A DNA stretch of 64,000 nt from Klebsiella oxytoca (GTDB taxonomy: Bacteria; Pseudomonadota; Gammaproteobacteria; Enterobacterales; Enterobacteriaceae). Below, piece after piece: positions 49,763 through 60,945 of this stretch; position 1 is the stretch's first letter, and each line of letters starts with the position of its first letter. A model generated the notes under the pieces. The model made no database searches and was not told the DNA's origin. It saw only the letters and a list, made by a program, of their open reading frames with translations. The DNA lies in contig NZ_CP046115.1 of NCBI RefSeq assembly GCF_009707385.1, forward strand, positions 5,330,762 through 5,394,761, read 5' to 3'. The position numbers and the translations under genes are program-made.

Positions 49763-50989
49763 TCAACGCCCCGTAGCGGTTACCCACAGCTGTCGGTAAC
49801 CGTCCACCTCCTCCATCCATGCAATCTGTTTGCCGTCTGGCGAAAAGACGATGGCATCGGCCGATGGCGGGTTTGCATGCGCATCCGTCAAAAAGTAGAT
49901 TTCGCCGCTCAGCGCATCACAGAGCGCGATTCGGTTTTCCAGCACAAAGCCCAGCCATTTTCCTGACGGGTGCCAGTTAAACGCCGACTGGATATCGGAA
50001 CGATTGTGGGTCAACTGGCGCGGCTCACCCCCCTGCACCGAGATGAGCCACATTTGAACGACGCCGTCATCATCGCGCATCAGAAAAGCGATTTCCGTGG
50101 CCAACGGGTTGGCCCGCACCCAATGGCGGGGCGTAGTCACCAGCCCCGGATAACGGCGTTGGTGGGTAAACGTTAAGCGACGCTGAACAACTCCTGCAGG
50201 TGGTGCAGGCATCGTGGTTTCCGTTCCTGCCAGCGGCGCGTTGCCGGGCTGTTTCCAACCCTCTTCGCTGTCTGGCAGATCGACAATAAAAAGCTCCGGC
50301 ACTTTATCGCCATTTATCGCCAGGGTATCGCCAATAAAGGCCAGCGCCTGATTACCGACCCAGCCCTCTTCATAGGCGCGATTAATTTCATCGCTACCCG
50401 GCGCGGGCATCGGTGTCGTACTGCTAACCAGCACGCACCAGCGGCTGCCACGATATTCTCGCGGATGATTCCCACGCGGTGTTACCGGACCATAGGGGAC
50501 CGCCACGCCAACGTTGCGCAAATCCAGCGCCGGATCGCGTTCATGCAGCACATGGTCGTTATAGGTAAAACTGACAAACTCGCCATTCGGGCTAAAGACG
50601 TGTACATGGCTGCCGCCGCGCAGCGCGCCAGGCGTATAAGGCGCGGAGATATCCATTGCATCGAGATTGTGGGTTTCCCCCTGGTACGTCACCACGCCGC
50701 GACGATGGTGGAAATCGTAATGCCAGCGCTCGTCCGGGTTTTCCGGGCCGTGGATGAAGACATATTTATCTACCGATGGATGAACGGTCACCACGCCAAC
50801 GTGAGCCCCCTGTCCGGCACGGTAGAGGATCTCTACATCCCCTCTATCAACGTTCACCCGTTCAATCGTGTCTCCGGTAAAGGAAGCACCAGAGGGGCGA
50901 ACATCAAAGACCAGCCAGCGGCTGTCCGCCGTCCAGGTACGGGTATTGGTAAGCTGATGGTTTCGGGGAGCAAAGGTGACTTGTTTCAT
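49763..50989 (-). CDS. yidR: YidR, DUF3748 beta-propeller protein
   Basis: 408 residues with repeated WD/Kelch-like strands (for instance DSRWLVFDVRPSG, GKQIAWMEEVDGYRQLWVTA), consistent with a TolB-like propeller. E. coli YidR is a DUF3748 protein of unknown function, reported to influence biofilm in Klebsiella (from memory, not verified). No signal peptide is seen, so cytosolic unless exported by other means. AGGG seven bases before the ATG is inside the strong hairpin 50993-51027, which may occlude the ribosome site. Convergent with yidQ. Confidence 0.9.
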   Translation of the reverse strand: MKQVTFAPRNHQLTNTRTWTADSRWLVFDVRPSGASFTGDTIERVNVDRGDVEILYRAGQGAHVGVVTVHPSVDKYVFIHGPENPDERWHYDFHHRRGVVTYQGETHNLDAMDISAPYTPGALRGGSHVHVFSPNGEFVSFTYNDHVLHERDPALDLRNVGVAVPYGPVTPRGNHPREYRGSRWCVLVSSTTPMPAPGSDEINRAYEEGWVGNQALAFIGDTLAINGDKVPELFIVDLPDSEEGWKQPGNAPLAGTETTMPAPPAGVVQRRLTFTHQRRYPGLVTTPRHWVRANPLATEIAFLMRDDDGVVQMWLISVQGGEPRQLTHNRSDIQSAFNWHPSGKWLGFVLENRIALCDALSGEIYFLTDAHANPPSADAIVFSPDGKQIAWMEEVDGYRQLWVTATGR

Positions 50990-50992
50990 AAA

Positions 50993-51027
50993 GATACCCT
51001 GATGCGAGACTTTCGCATCAGGGTATC
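50993..51027. promoter_or_regulatory. 15-bp perfect hairpin directly upstream of yidR
   Basis: GATACCCTGATGCGA / TCGCATCAGGGTATC with a 5-base loop. It starts 4 bases before the yidR ATG and covers its ribosome site (AGGG). It could sequester translation, terminate upstream transcription, or be a transposon subterminal palindrome, given the TnpB remnant next to it. Confidence 0.6.
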
Positions 51028-51047
51028 GTATCGCAATGGATTAGCAA

Positions 51048-51241
51048 ATGCCGCTGAAAGTGTGTGAATGGACTTGCACCGGCAGTAATACCAATCATGA
51101 CCGCGATATCAACGCGGCGATCAACATCCAGCGCCAGGGCATCACTGAATTAATGGCAGCAGGACTTGTCGTCAAAGCCCATCGAAACTTGCGCAAGCAG
51201 CCTGAGAAGTGGGAAGACTCGCCGTTTACAGCGGGGAGCAG
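51048..51241 (+). pseudogene. Fragment of an IS200/IS605-family TnpB (OrfB)
   Basis: About 60 residues of the TnpB C-terminus: VCEWTC, then NTNHDRDINAAINIQRQGI and MAAGLVVKAHRN. HDRDINAAINI is the conserved RuvC-III segment with its catalytic Asp, and the preceding C-x-W-T-C is the decayed zinc ribbon in which later Cys residues are changed. The rest of the transposon, including TnpA and most of TnpB, is absent, so this is a dead fragment between yidR and dgoT. It could mark the former right end of an insertion sequence. The frame continues to 51281 into dgoT antisense without meaning. Confidence 0.75.
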
Positions 51242-52534
51242 TCACCCTACTCGTTTAACATCCCCCACCAGCAGGATGTAAGAGAGCGCGCCAACCAGCG
51301 CAATGACGGAAATATAAACCAGCGCAGGCGCAAAACCATAGTCCTGGGCCAGATAACCCACCACCAGCGGAACGGTGATACCGCCCAGCCCGCCGACGAA
51401 ATTAAACATCCCGCCGGTCAGCCCGATAAGCCGCATCGGCGCAAGCGAGGAGACCAGCGACCAGGTAATCGAAGCAAAGCCGTTACCGAAGAAGGCCAGC
51501 GCCATCAGGACCATAATCCACAGCGGATCGTTGGTATAATTCGCCCCCATGATGCAGGTCGAGATCAGCAGCCCGCAGATAATCGGCGTTTTACGCGCCG
51601 CCCCCAACGAGAAGCCCTTTCTCACCAGCCGGTCCGCCAGCCAGCCGGAGAGCAGCACACCAACAAAGGCGGCAAGAAACGGAACCGTAGTCATGAAACC
51701 CGCTTTCAGCGCCGTAATTCCCTTTTCCTGGGTCAGATAATTAGGGAACCAGGTCAGGAAAAACCACAGCGTGGAGGTCACTGCAAATTGCCCGAGATAA
51801 ACGCCAATCAGTTTGCGATGGAATACCAGCTTCCAGTCGGCTTTGGTCAGCGGCTGCCGCGCCTCTTTTTTAACGGGCGCATCGCCGTCCACCAGGCCAC
51901 CGCCGTCGCGAATATAATCGAGCTCGGCTTCGCTGATGCTTTTCGTCAGACGCGGCGGCTGATAGACCTTAATCCAGATCAGTGACCAGACAATACCGAT
52001 TGCGCCAGTGACGATAAATACCCAGTGCCAACTAAGCATTTCCTGAATCCAGATTAAAAGCGGGGTCAGAAATGCCAGGCCGACAAACTGCCCTGAGGTA
52101 TAAAAACCTACGGCTGATGCGCGCTCGTGCTCCGGAAACCAGCTGGTCACCATGCGGTTATTGGTTGGAAACGCCGGGGCTTCAAATATTCCGGTGATCG
52201 CGCGCAGGCCAATCAAAGACATCAGCCCGGTGGCGAACCCCTGAAGCAGCGTCGCCACTGACCAGCCCAGAATAGCGATGAAGTAGGTCAGACGCGATCC
52301 CACGCGGTCAAGGAACCAGCCCCCGGGAATCTGGCAAAGCGTATATAGCCATGCAAAGGCCGAAAATACATATCCCATTTCCGCTTTGGTAATACCAAAC
52401 TCTTCCTGAATATGCGCTGATGCCACAGCAAGGTTGGCGCGATCAACATAACAAATCACTACGGTAATAAAGATCATAATCAGCGTCAGATAACGCCGAC
52501 GTCCGGGTTTTGCAGCTGTAACTGAAATATCCAT
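51242..52534 (-). CDS. dgoT: D-galactonate transporter (MFS, ACS family)
   Basis: 430 residues from [20 protein letters not shown] at 52534. Twelve spans; [20 protein letters not shown] is the ACS signature with substrate/proton-coupling Asp and Arg (Asp46 and Arg47 in E. coli), then [20 protein letters not shown] (motif A). It imports D-galactonate with H+. It is last in dgoRKADT and nearly identical to E. coli DgoT; an in-frame extension to 52579 is not used. An ERIC element occupies the 224-base gap to dgoD. Confidence 0.96.
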   Translation of the reverse strand: MDISVTAAKPGRRRYLTLIMIFITVVICYVDRANLAVASAHIQEEFGITKAEMGYVFSAFAWLYTLCQIPGGWFLDRVGSRLTYFIAILGWSVATLLQGFATGLMSLIGLRAITGIFEAPAFPTNNRMVTSWFPEHERASAVGFYTSGQFVGLAFLTPLLIWIQEMLSWHWVFIVTGAIGIVWSLIWIKVYQPPRLTKSISEAELDYIRDGGGLVDGDAPVKKEARQPLTKADWKLVFHRKLIGVYLGQFAVTSTLWFFLTWFPNYLTQEKGITALKAGFMTTVPFLAAFVGVLLSGWLADRLVRKGFSLGAARKTPIICGLLISTCIMGANYTNDPLWIMVLMALAFFGNGFASITWSLVSSLAPMRLIGLTGGMFNFVGGLGGITVPLVVGYLAQDYGFAPALVYISVIALVGALSYILLVGDVKRVG

Positions 52535-52629
52535 CGCAATCTGTCTCCAGATTTTGGGCATAGCGAGGCCGCTCACCATGCCCTGTAATTTACAGAGGGT
52601 TTATTTAAATTTTTTATTAATAACTTAAC

Positions 52630-52752
52630 CGTAATGCGCTAAATAATTTGTGCTGGGGAAAGGCGGCAAGTTTTCGCATTCCCAGGAGCATACATTAGTA
52701 TGTGACTGGGATAAGAAAATGCAGCCAACGCATCAGCAGCGCAAAGTATGAC
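52630..52752. repeat. ERIC (IRU) element between dgoD and dgoT
   Basis: On the minus strand CGTCATACTTTGCGCTGCTG at one end, TATCCCAGTCACATACTAAT and GTATGCTCCTGGGAATGCGA in the core, and CAAATTATTTAGCGCATTAC at the other: a complete ERIC of about 123 bp inside the dgo operon. Confidence 0.85.
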
Positions 52753-52758
52753 GCGCAT

Positions 52759-53907
52759 TTACCATTCAGCGACAGAACCATCCTCATGCCGCCACAACGG
52801 ATTACGCCAGTCCGGCGCGTTTTTACTTAATTCAATCACCCGCGCCTCATCTATTTCTACACCCAGTCCTGGCTTCATTAGCGGTTTAAAGAAGCCGCCT
52901 TCCATATTGAAGTCTTCTTTATTTTTCACAAAGTCGAGTAATTCAGCTCCTTTGTTATAGTGAATGCCCATACTTTGCTCCTGGAAGACGGCGTTATAAG
53001 AGACAAAGTCGACGTGCAGACAAGCGGCGAGCGCAACGGGTCCCAGCGGGCAGTGCGGCGCCAGCGCGACATCATAGGCCTCGGCCATACCGGCGATTTT
53101 ATAGCACTCGGTAATACCGCCCGCATGCGACAGGTCCGGCTGCAGAATCGCCACCCCACCGGCTTCCAGCACGCGTTTAAACTCAAAGCGCGAGAACATA
53201 CGTTCACCCGCAGCGATAGGAATCGAGGTTTGCGCCGCCAGTCGCGGATAATACTCGGCCTGTTCGGCAAGAACCGGCTCTTCAATAAACAGCGGGCGAT
53301 ATTGCTCCAGCTCTTTAATAAGGACTTTCGCCATCGGGGCGCTAACGCGACCGTGGAAATCAAGGCCGAATTCAATTTCATTACCGAAAGCCTCGCGAAT
53401 TTGCGCGACGGTATTCACCGCGGCGTCCACCGCGCGAGAATTATCGATAAGTCCGAGCTCTTCACAGCCATTTAATTTGAAGGTATCAAAACCAATGCCG
53501 CGTAGTTTTTTGATGCCATCAATAACCTCCGCCGGCCGATCGCCGCCCACCCAGCTGTAGGCTTTGATTTTCTCGCGTACCAGGCCGCCCATCAGCTGCC
53601 AGACCGGCGCATTCAGTACTTTGCCTTTAATATCCCACAGCGCCTGGTCGATACCGGCAATGGCGCTCATTAAAATCGGGCCGCCGCGATAAAAACCCGC
53701 GCGATACATCACCTGCCACAGGTCGTTAATCCGCGCCGGATCCTGGCCTATCAGATAATCGCCGAGCTCATGCACGGCCGCCTCTACGGTTCGTGCCCGC
53801 CCTTCAATCACGGGCTCGCCCCAGCCAACGACACCCTCGTCGGTTTCAATCTTCAAAAACATCCAGCGCGGGGGTAAACGATACGTGGTGATTTTGGTTA
53901 TTTTCAT
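52759..53907 (-). CDS. dgoD: D-galactonate dehydratase
   Basis: 382 residues, enolase superfamily (mandelate racemase group). Metal ligands Asp183, Glu209, Glu235 and catalytic His185 (GLDFHGRVS) and His285 (LAPHCPLGP) are at the E. coli positions. It dehydrates D-galactonate to 2-keto-3-deoxygalactonate. It overlaps dgoA by 4 bases and is followed by the ERIC element and dgoT. Part of the operon dgoRKADT. Confidence 0.98.
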   Translation of the reverse strand: MKITKITTYRLPPRWMFLKIETDEGVVGWGEPVIEGRARTVEAAVHELGDYLIGQDPARINDLWQVMYRAGFYRGGPILMSAIAGIDQALWDIKGKVLNAPVWQLMGGLVREKIKAYSWVGGDRPAEVIDGIKKLRGIGFDTFKLNGCEELGLIDNSRAVDAAVNTVAQIREAFGNEIEFGLDFHGRVSAPMAKVLIKELEQYRPLFIEEPVLAEQAEYYPRLAAQTSIPIAAGERMFSRFEFKRVLEAGGVAILQPDLSHAGGITECYKIAGMAEAYDVALAPHCPLGPVALAACLHVDFVSYNAVFQEQSMGIHYNKGAELLDFVKNKEDFNMEGGFFKPLMKPGLGVEIDEARVIELSKNAPDWRNPLWRHEDGSVAEW

Positions 53908-54521
53908 TGCACTGCCTCTCGATACGCTTTAACAAATGCTGCCGCCTGCTGTGCGGTTCGTTCCACGGATTGCCCGGCACGATACAGATCGCTGCCCAGC
54001 CCGGCACCGCTACAACCGGCTTTTATCCACTGCGCCAGATTCTCCGGCGTCACGCCGCCCACGGCGAAAACGGGTACTTCCGGCGGCAAAACGGCTTTTA
54101 ACGCTTTAATGTAGTCAGGACCAAACGCCGACGATGGGAATACCTTCAGCGCCTGAGAACCTGCGTCCAGCGCGGCAAAAGCTTCCGTCGCCGTCGCGCA
54201 TCCGGGGCAAACCGTCATGCCGTAGCTCACCGCCCGGCGAATAACTTCTGGCTGAATATTTGGCGTGACGATAAGCCTGCATCCCATTTGCGCAAGCTGG
54301 TCTACTAACTCAGGCTTTAGTACGGTACCGGCCCCAATCAACGCTTTATCCCCATACGCCTCAACAACGGCGGAAATACTTTTTTCCCACTGCGGTGAAT
54401 TGAGCGGGATTTCAACGGCGTCAAATCCAGCCTCAATGACGGCGCCAACATGTTCCAGCGCCTCTTCCGGCCTGATACCGCGCAGAATAGCGATAAGCGG
54501 TAAATTAGTTTGCCACTGCAT
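53904..54521 (-). CDS. dgoA: 2-dehydro-3-deoxy-6-phosphogalactonate aldolase
   Basis: 205 residues of the KDPG aldolase family. Schiff-base Lys126 ([13 protein letters not shown]) and Glu37 (DAVEIPLNS) match the known enzyme. It splits KDPGal to pyruvate and glyceraldehyde-3-phosphate. Overlaps dgoK by 17 bases, and dgoD by 4, so translation is coupled in the dgo operon. Confidence 0.98.
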   Translation of the reverse strand: MQWQTNLPLIAILRGIRPEEALEHVGAVIEAGFDAVEIPLNSPQWEKSISAVVEAYGDKALIGAGTVLKPELVDQLAQMGCRLIVTPNIQPEVIRRAVSYGMTVCPGCATATEAFAALDAGSQALKVFPSSAFGPDYIKALKAVLPPEVPVFAVGGVTPENLAQWIKAGCSGAGLGSDLYRAGQSVERTAQQAAAFVKAYREAVQ

Positions 54522-55380
54522 GGATGATGCTCCTTATTCCTGTCTGAAATGCGCTATCGCCTGACACCACCTTCGTTTGACGACCGATTGCGCCAAGCGC
54601 CTGCTGATAACGCTCTGCCAGCGTCTCTCCGGCAACGATAGTGATCTGACGCCCGGAGAAACGTTCGCTCATGGTGGCGACTTCCGCGCCAATCAGCAGA
54701 CCGGATAGAAATTCGCTGACCTGTTCACGCGGCAGAGAGCCCAACACGTGCGCAGCGCGTACCTCAAAAAGCTGCGGTAGTACGGCTGGGGAATCGATGC
54801 CGCGTTCAAGACCAGCGCTAAACGCGTCCGGGGCTGAGACCTGCTCTGGCAGCCCGGCGCCAACCAGCGAGTGGCGCAGCAGCAGGTGATGCAGTTCGCC
54901 GGTCATCACCGTGCGAAAGTCATTAATTTGTTGGCGGTCAGCCTGCACCCATTTGCAGTGGGTGCCGGGCATCACATAGACGGAGGAAGGGGCTATCACC
55001 CGCGCGCCGAGGAGCTGAGTCTCTTCGCCGCGCATCACATTATGGTTATCATCCCGAGAGACACTAAGCCCGGGAATAATCCAGACTTTGTCGCTAACGG
55101 ACGTTAATTGCTCGCCAATAGCGGAGAAATGAGCAGGAACTGGCAGGTAGGATGCCATCTTCCAGCCGACGTTACTGCCGACCATTCCCGCCATCACCGC
55201 CGGGGTAGCGCTGTCGCGCCATCCCGCGGTTATTTCGCTAAACACCACCGCTGGGGATTGCCCGTTCAGGCGCGTCACGCCTGCTTCTGATTGCCTGCTC
55301 TCCAGGCACTGGTCGTCCTGGTAGAGCCAGGCGCGCAGGTTTGTCGATCCCCAGTCAATTGCGATGTAGCGAGATGTCAT
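54505..55380 (-). CDS. dgoK: 2-dehydro-3-deoxygalactonokinase
   Basis: 291 residues. Starts MTSRYIAIDWGSTNLRAWLY, the phosphate-binding motif of the DgoK/sugar kinase ASKHA fold; YVMPGTHCKWVQ and GEELHHLLLRHSLVG-like stretches are typical of DgoK. It phosphorylates KDGal at C6 with ATP. It overlaps dgoR by 4 bases on one side and dgoA by 17 on the other. Confidence 0.96.
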   Translation of the reverse strand: MTSRYIAIDWGSTNLRAWLYQDDQCLESRQSEAGVTRLNGQSPAVVFSEITAGWRDSATPAVMAGMVGSNVGWKMASYLPVPAHFSAIGEQLTSVSDKVWIIPGLSVSRDDNHNVMRGEETQLLGARVIAPSSVYVMPGTHCKWVQADRQQINDFRTVMTGELHHLLLRHSLVGAGLPEQVSAPDAFSAGLERGIDSPAVLPQLFEVRAAHVLGSLPREQVSEFLSGLLIGAEVATMSERFSGRQITIVAGETLAERYQQALGAIGRQTKVVSGDSAFQTGIRSIIHAVAN

Positions 55381-56066
55381 GTGATTTCCTTCAGCCTTCG
55401 TGTCGAGCTGGCGATCATGGTGAGCGCCGCCTGTTCTGCCGCTTCGCTGTCCTGATGCCGGATGGCGTCAAACAGCGCCTTATGTTCCTGGAGCGTTTTC
55501 GGCATATTGGCCTCATCGCCCATCCAGGTTCTTTCAAATACCGCCCGCTGCAGCGAGCTGATTGCCACATTGAGCTGCTGCAGCACCGGGTTATGAACCG
55601 ACTGCAGCACCGCCTCGTGATAGCGAATATCCGCTTCGTTAAACGCCTCACGGTTCTGGTTGTTGGCAATCATGTCGTTGAGCGCCTCTTCGATTTGCGC
55701 CAGATCGCTTGAGGTTGCGCGCTCTGCCGCCCAACGGGCTATCGCGGGCTCAACCAGATTACGCACTTCGCTCATCGCGCTTATCAGCCGCGGGTCGTAA
55801 TCGCTCTCCAGCACCCACTGTAAAACGTCGGTGTCGAGATAATTCCACTGGTTGCGCGGCGCAACGAACGCGCCGCGATAGCGTTTCATTTCAATCAGTC
55901 GCTTAGCCATTAACGAACGAAACACTTCACGAATGATATTGCGCGAGGTGGCAAACTCCTCACACAGGTCGGCTTCCGCTGGCAGCGCAGAGCCGGGAAC
56001 GTATTTACCGCTGACAATCTGCTTGCCCAGCGTGATGACGATGCGATCGGTTTTATTGAGAGTCAT
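55377..56066 (-). CDS. dgoR: D-galactonate operon repressor DgoR (GntR/FadR family)
   Basis: 229 residues. N-terminal winged helix (VITLGKQIVSGKYVPGSALP, AEADLCEEFATSRNIIREVF, RSLMAKRLIEMKRYRGAFVA) and C-terminal FCD ligand domain (about 90-220), where His and Asp residues bind a metal and galactonate is the inducer. First gene of the operon dgoRKADT, which it represses; the binding sites are upstream at 56174-56203. Overlaps dgoK by 4 bases. Confidence 0.97.
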   Translation of the reverse strand: MTLNKTDRIVITLGKQIVSGKYVPGSALPAEADLCEEFATSRNIIREVFRSLMAKRLIEMKRYRGAFVAPRNQWNYLDTDVLQWVLESDYDPRLISAMSEVRNLVEPAIARWAAERATSSDLAQIEEALNDMIANNQNREAFNEADIRYHEAVLQSVHNPVLQQLNVAISSLQRAVFERTWMGDEANMPKTLQEHKALFDAIRHQDSEAAEQAALTMIASSTRRLKEIT

Positions 56067-56173
56067 GGAGAGTCCTTGTGCTCTGGATGTATCTCTACTT
56101 TACCGCGACAGGCGGATTTGACCGCAATTTTGTAGTACTAACGTGATAGCTCTCATCATCGCCATGCGCACAA

Positions 56174-56203
56174 TGTAGTACAATGCATTATTGTTGTACT
56201 ACA
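56174..56203. promoter_or_regulatory. DgoR operator
   Basis: TGTAGTACAA-N10-TTGTACTACA, a perfect 10-bp inverted repeat 108 bases before the dgoR start, with a third half-site TTGTAGTACT at 56129-56139. The motif fits the FadR/GntR consensus (TNGTNNNACNA) reported for DgoR. Confidence 0.85.
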
Positions 56204-56263
56204 ATTTAGATCACAAAAACGACAATACTATTTGAGGATTTTCTTACGGGGGAATTGAAGACA

Positions 56264-56290
56264 TAAAAAAACCCGCGATAAACGCGGGTT
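56264..56290 (-). terminator. yidA terminator
   Basis: Minus strand AACCCGCG-TTTAT-CGCGGGTT followed by a run of T; 17 bases after the yidA stop and at the edge of the dgoR upstream region. Confidence 0.92.
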
Positions 56291-56306
56291 GTTCAGAAAC
56301 GAGCTT

Positions 56307-57119
56307 TTAATTTAAAACATATTTTTCAATGGCATACGCCACACCGTCTTCCAGATTGGATTTGGTGATAAAGTTTGCCGCTTCTTTGACAGCCGGAATC
56401 GCGTTGTCCATCGCCACGCCGACACCAGCGTATTCGATCATCGCGATGTCATTTTCCTGATCGCCAATCGCCATTACCTCTTCCGGTTTAATCCCCAGCG
56501 TATCGGCCAGCGATTTCACGCCGGTGCCTTTGGTGACGCGTTTATCGAGGATTTCCAGGAAGTACGGCGCGCTTTTCAGCACGGTGTATTTCTCTTTCAC
56601 TTCAGCCGGAATGCGGGTGATAGCCTGGTCCAGAATCGCCGGCTCATCGATCATCATCACTTTCAACAGTTGGATATTGGGATCCATTTTTTCCGCTTCG
56701 CAGAAGACCAGCGGGATTGTCGCCACGTAAGATTCATGCACCGTGTAATAGCTCACATCACGGTTAGCGGTATACAGGGTGTTGCGATCGAGCGCGTGGA
56801 AATGGGAGCCAACATCACGGGCTACCTGTTCCAGATAGCGATAGTCATCATAGCTTAGTGCGGTTTGCGCAACGGTACTGCCGTCGCTCGCCTTCTGTAC
56901 TAAAGCACCGTTGTAGGTGATGCAGTAATCTCCCGGCTGCTCCATATGCAGTTCTTTCAGATAGCTGTGCACGCCAGCATAAGGACGTCCGGTAGTCAGC
57001 ACCACGTTGACGCCGCGTTCGCGGGCTGCGGCAATCGCGGTTTTCACCGCAGGAGAGATAGTATGATCAGGCAGCAGCAGCGTGCCGTCCATATCAATTG
57101 CAATCAGTTTAATAGCCAT
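56307..57119 (-). CDS. yidA: Sugar phosphatase YidA (HAD, Cof-type)
   Basis: 270 residues. The HAD nucleophile lies in LIAIDMDGTLLLPDHTISPA, motif II in VVLTTGRPYAG, and motif IV in VMAIGDQENDIAMIEYAGVG. YidA dephosphorylates erythrose-4-P, glycolaldehyde phosphate and other sugar phosphates. It starts with ATG at 57119, with GGGGATTTC preceding it. The E. coli neighbour yidB is absent here; gyrB comes next, 171 bases upstream. Confidence 0.96.
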   Translation of the reverse strand: MAIKLIAIDMDGTLLLPDHTISPAVKTAIAAARERGVNVVLTTGRPYAGVHSYLKELHMEQPGDYCITYNGALVQKASDGSTVAQTALSYDDYRYLEQVARDVGSHFHALDRNTLYTANRDVSYYTVHESYVATIPLVFCEAEKMDPNIQLLKVMMIDEPAILDQAITRIPAEVKEKYTVLKSAPYFLEILDKRVTKGTGVKSLADTLGIKPEEVMAIGDQENDIAMIEYAGVGVAMDNAIPAVKEAANFITKSNLEDGVAYAIEKYVLN

Positions 57120-57237
57120 GAAATCCCCGGGTAAGATGAGTTCTTACTCATGCTAACGCGATTCCGCTCAAAAAACAGCAATAGAAAGTGGGGAAAAGGG
57201 GGATGGAATGGCGAAGAGGGATTCCTCTTTTGCAGAC

Positions 57238-57272
57238 AAAAAAACGCCCGACAGCGCAAGGCATGCCGGGCT
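57238..57272 (-). terminator. gyrB terminator
   Basis: Minus strand GCCCGGCATGCCTTGCGCTG with TCGGGCGTTTTTTT: a GC-rich stem (one mismatch) and T run, 18 bases after the gyrB stop. Confidence 0.88.
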
Positions 57273-57290
57273 GATTTTACGCGATGAAGA

Positions 57291-59723
<2,433 letters not shown>

Positions 59724-59733
59724 TTATCTTAGG

Positions 59734-60807
59734 TTAATCCGCTATTTTACCCTTTTCCACGGTGAACATCTTCGAATTTTTGTCCGACATGTCCAGAACG
59801 TGTTCAGCGCTAATGGCGCTGACGAAAACCTGCGATTGCGTGGCTTTTAAACGGCTGGCAAGCAGCCCGCGCCGCGCATCATCAAGTTCCGAGGCAAAAT
59901 CATCTATCAGGTACAGGCAGCGCCGTCCGCTCTCGCGGGTCAGAAACTCACCTTGCGCCAGTCGTAGGGCGCACATCAGCAGCTTAAGCTGCCCGCGCGA
60001 CAATGTATCCTCCACCGGCGCACCGTCGGCACGAATGCGGAAATCCGCTTTGTGCGGGCCGTGGGCGGTATAGGTTAACATGCGATCGCGCTCGAAATTT
60101 CGCTCCAGCACCTCAGCATAATCCGTTTCTTTCTCCCAGCCGCGCTGGAAAGAAAAGGTGAGAGCGAACTCCGGTAAAAACTGCCGACAAGTATCCGCCA
60201 TGTCTTCGACGATAGCGGCGCTATATTCGGCGCGCCAGCGGCTAATAAGCTCTGCCAGCGGGATTAGCTCCAGATCCCATGGCCGCAGCTGGGCATAGCG
60301 ACTGACCTGACGCAGCGCGGCGTTGCGCTGCTTCACCAGGCGCTTCAGGTTGCTCCAGGCGGTGAAGAATCCGGCTTCGTTGTGGAAGCATCCCCAGTCA
60401 AGGAACGCTCTTCTGTATTTGGGGCCGCCGTTGAGTAAAGTAAAGCCCTCGGGCGTGATCAGCTGCATCGGCATCAGGTGCGCCAGCTCCGCCACTTTAT
60501 GGCCGTCGGTGCCGTCGATGCGCACCTTGCTGTCGCCCTGCTTGTCTTTGGTCAGGCCGATGGAAACTTCACGCTCTTCCCCCTGCAGACGGCCGTGCAG
60601 AACAAACGACTCTTGTTCGTGACGAATCACGCGGCCAATCTGCAAACTACGAAACGCCCGACCGTGGCCGAGCGTGTAGATAGCTTCAAGCACGCTGGTT
60701 TTGCCGCTGCCGTTGGCGCCAACCAGGAAGTTAAAGCCGGGGGACAAGGCGAGATCCGCGTTTTCAATATTGCGGAAGTCTTTGATTAGAAGTCGGGATA
60801 GCGACAT
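59734..60807 (-). CDS. recF: DNA replication and repair protein RecF
   Basis: 357 residues of the SMC-like ABC family. Walker A is [20 protein letters not shown] (Lys36), signature [18 protein letters not shown], Walker [14 protein letters not shown]. It loads RecA at gaps with RecO and RecR. Normally directly coupled to dnaN; here a 138-base spacer precedes the start, so the usual overlap is lost. A weak ribosome site GAG lies five bases before the ATG at 60807. Confidence 0.98.
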   Translation of the reverse strand: MSLSRLLIKDFRNIENADLALSPGFNFLVGANGSGKTSVLEAIYTLGHGRAFRSLQIGRVIRHEQESFVLHGRLQGEEREVSIGLTKDKQGDSKVRIDGTDGHKVAELAHLMPMQLITPEGFTLLNGGPKYRRAFLDWGCFHNEAGFFTAWSNLKRLVKQRNAALRQVSRYAQLRPWDLELIPLAELISRWRAEYSAAIVEDMADTCRQFLPEFALTFSFQRGWEKETDYAEVLERNFERDRMLTYTAHGPHKADFRIRADGAPVEDTLSRGQLKLLMCALRLAQGEFLTRESGRRCLYLIDDFASELDDARRGLLASRLKATQSQVFVSAISAEHVLDMSDKNSKMFTVEKGKIAD

Positions 60808-60945
60808 ATCAGCTCATAACCAGGGCGTTATCGGCGCAGTTAGTCTGGTTACGGCCAGCGCGCAGCAACCGGAGCGTACTAAAGTACGTGAGGATTGCGA
60901 GCACTGCCCGGAGCCAGAATAACAAGTAAGATAGCCCGATATTTT
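60808..60945. repeat. Repeat-like spacer between dnaN and recF
   Basis: 138 bases with imperfect dyad symmetry around GTACTAAAGTAC (60879-60890), flanked by CGCAGCAACCGGAGC and GTGAGGATTGCGAGC. I recall this CTCGCAATCCTCACGTACTT pattern as a recurrent extragenic element of enteric genomes but cannot name the family with certainty. In E. coli dnaN and recF overlap at this junction. Confidence 0.6.

Noticed and set aside
51242..51985. Plus-strand frame of 258 codons across the end of dgoT
   Set aside because: Antisense to dgoT with Gln/Arg/Asn-rich composition; only its short start (51048-51241 region, other frame) has TnpB likeness.
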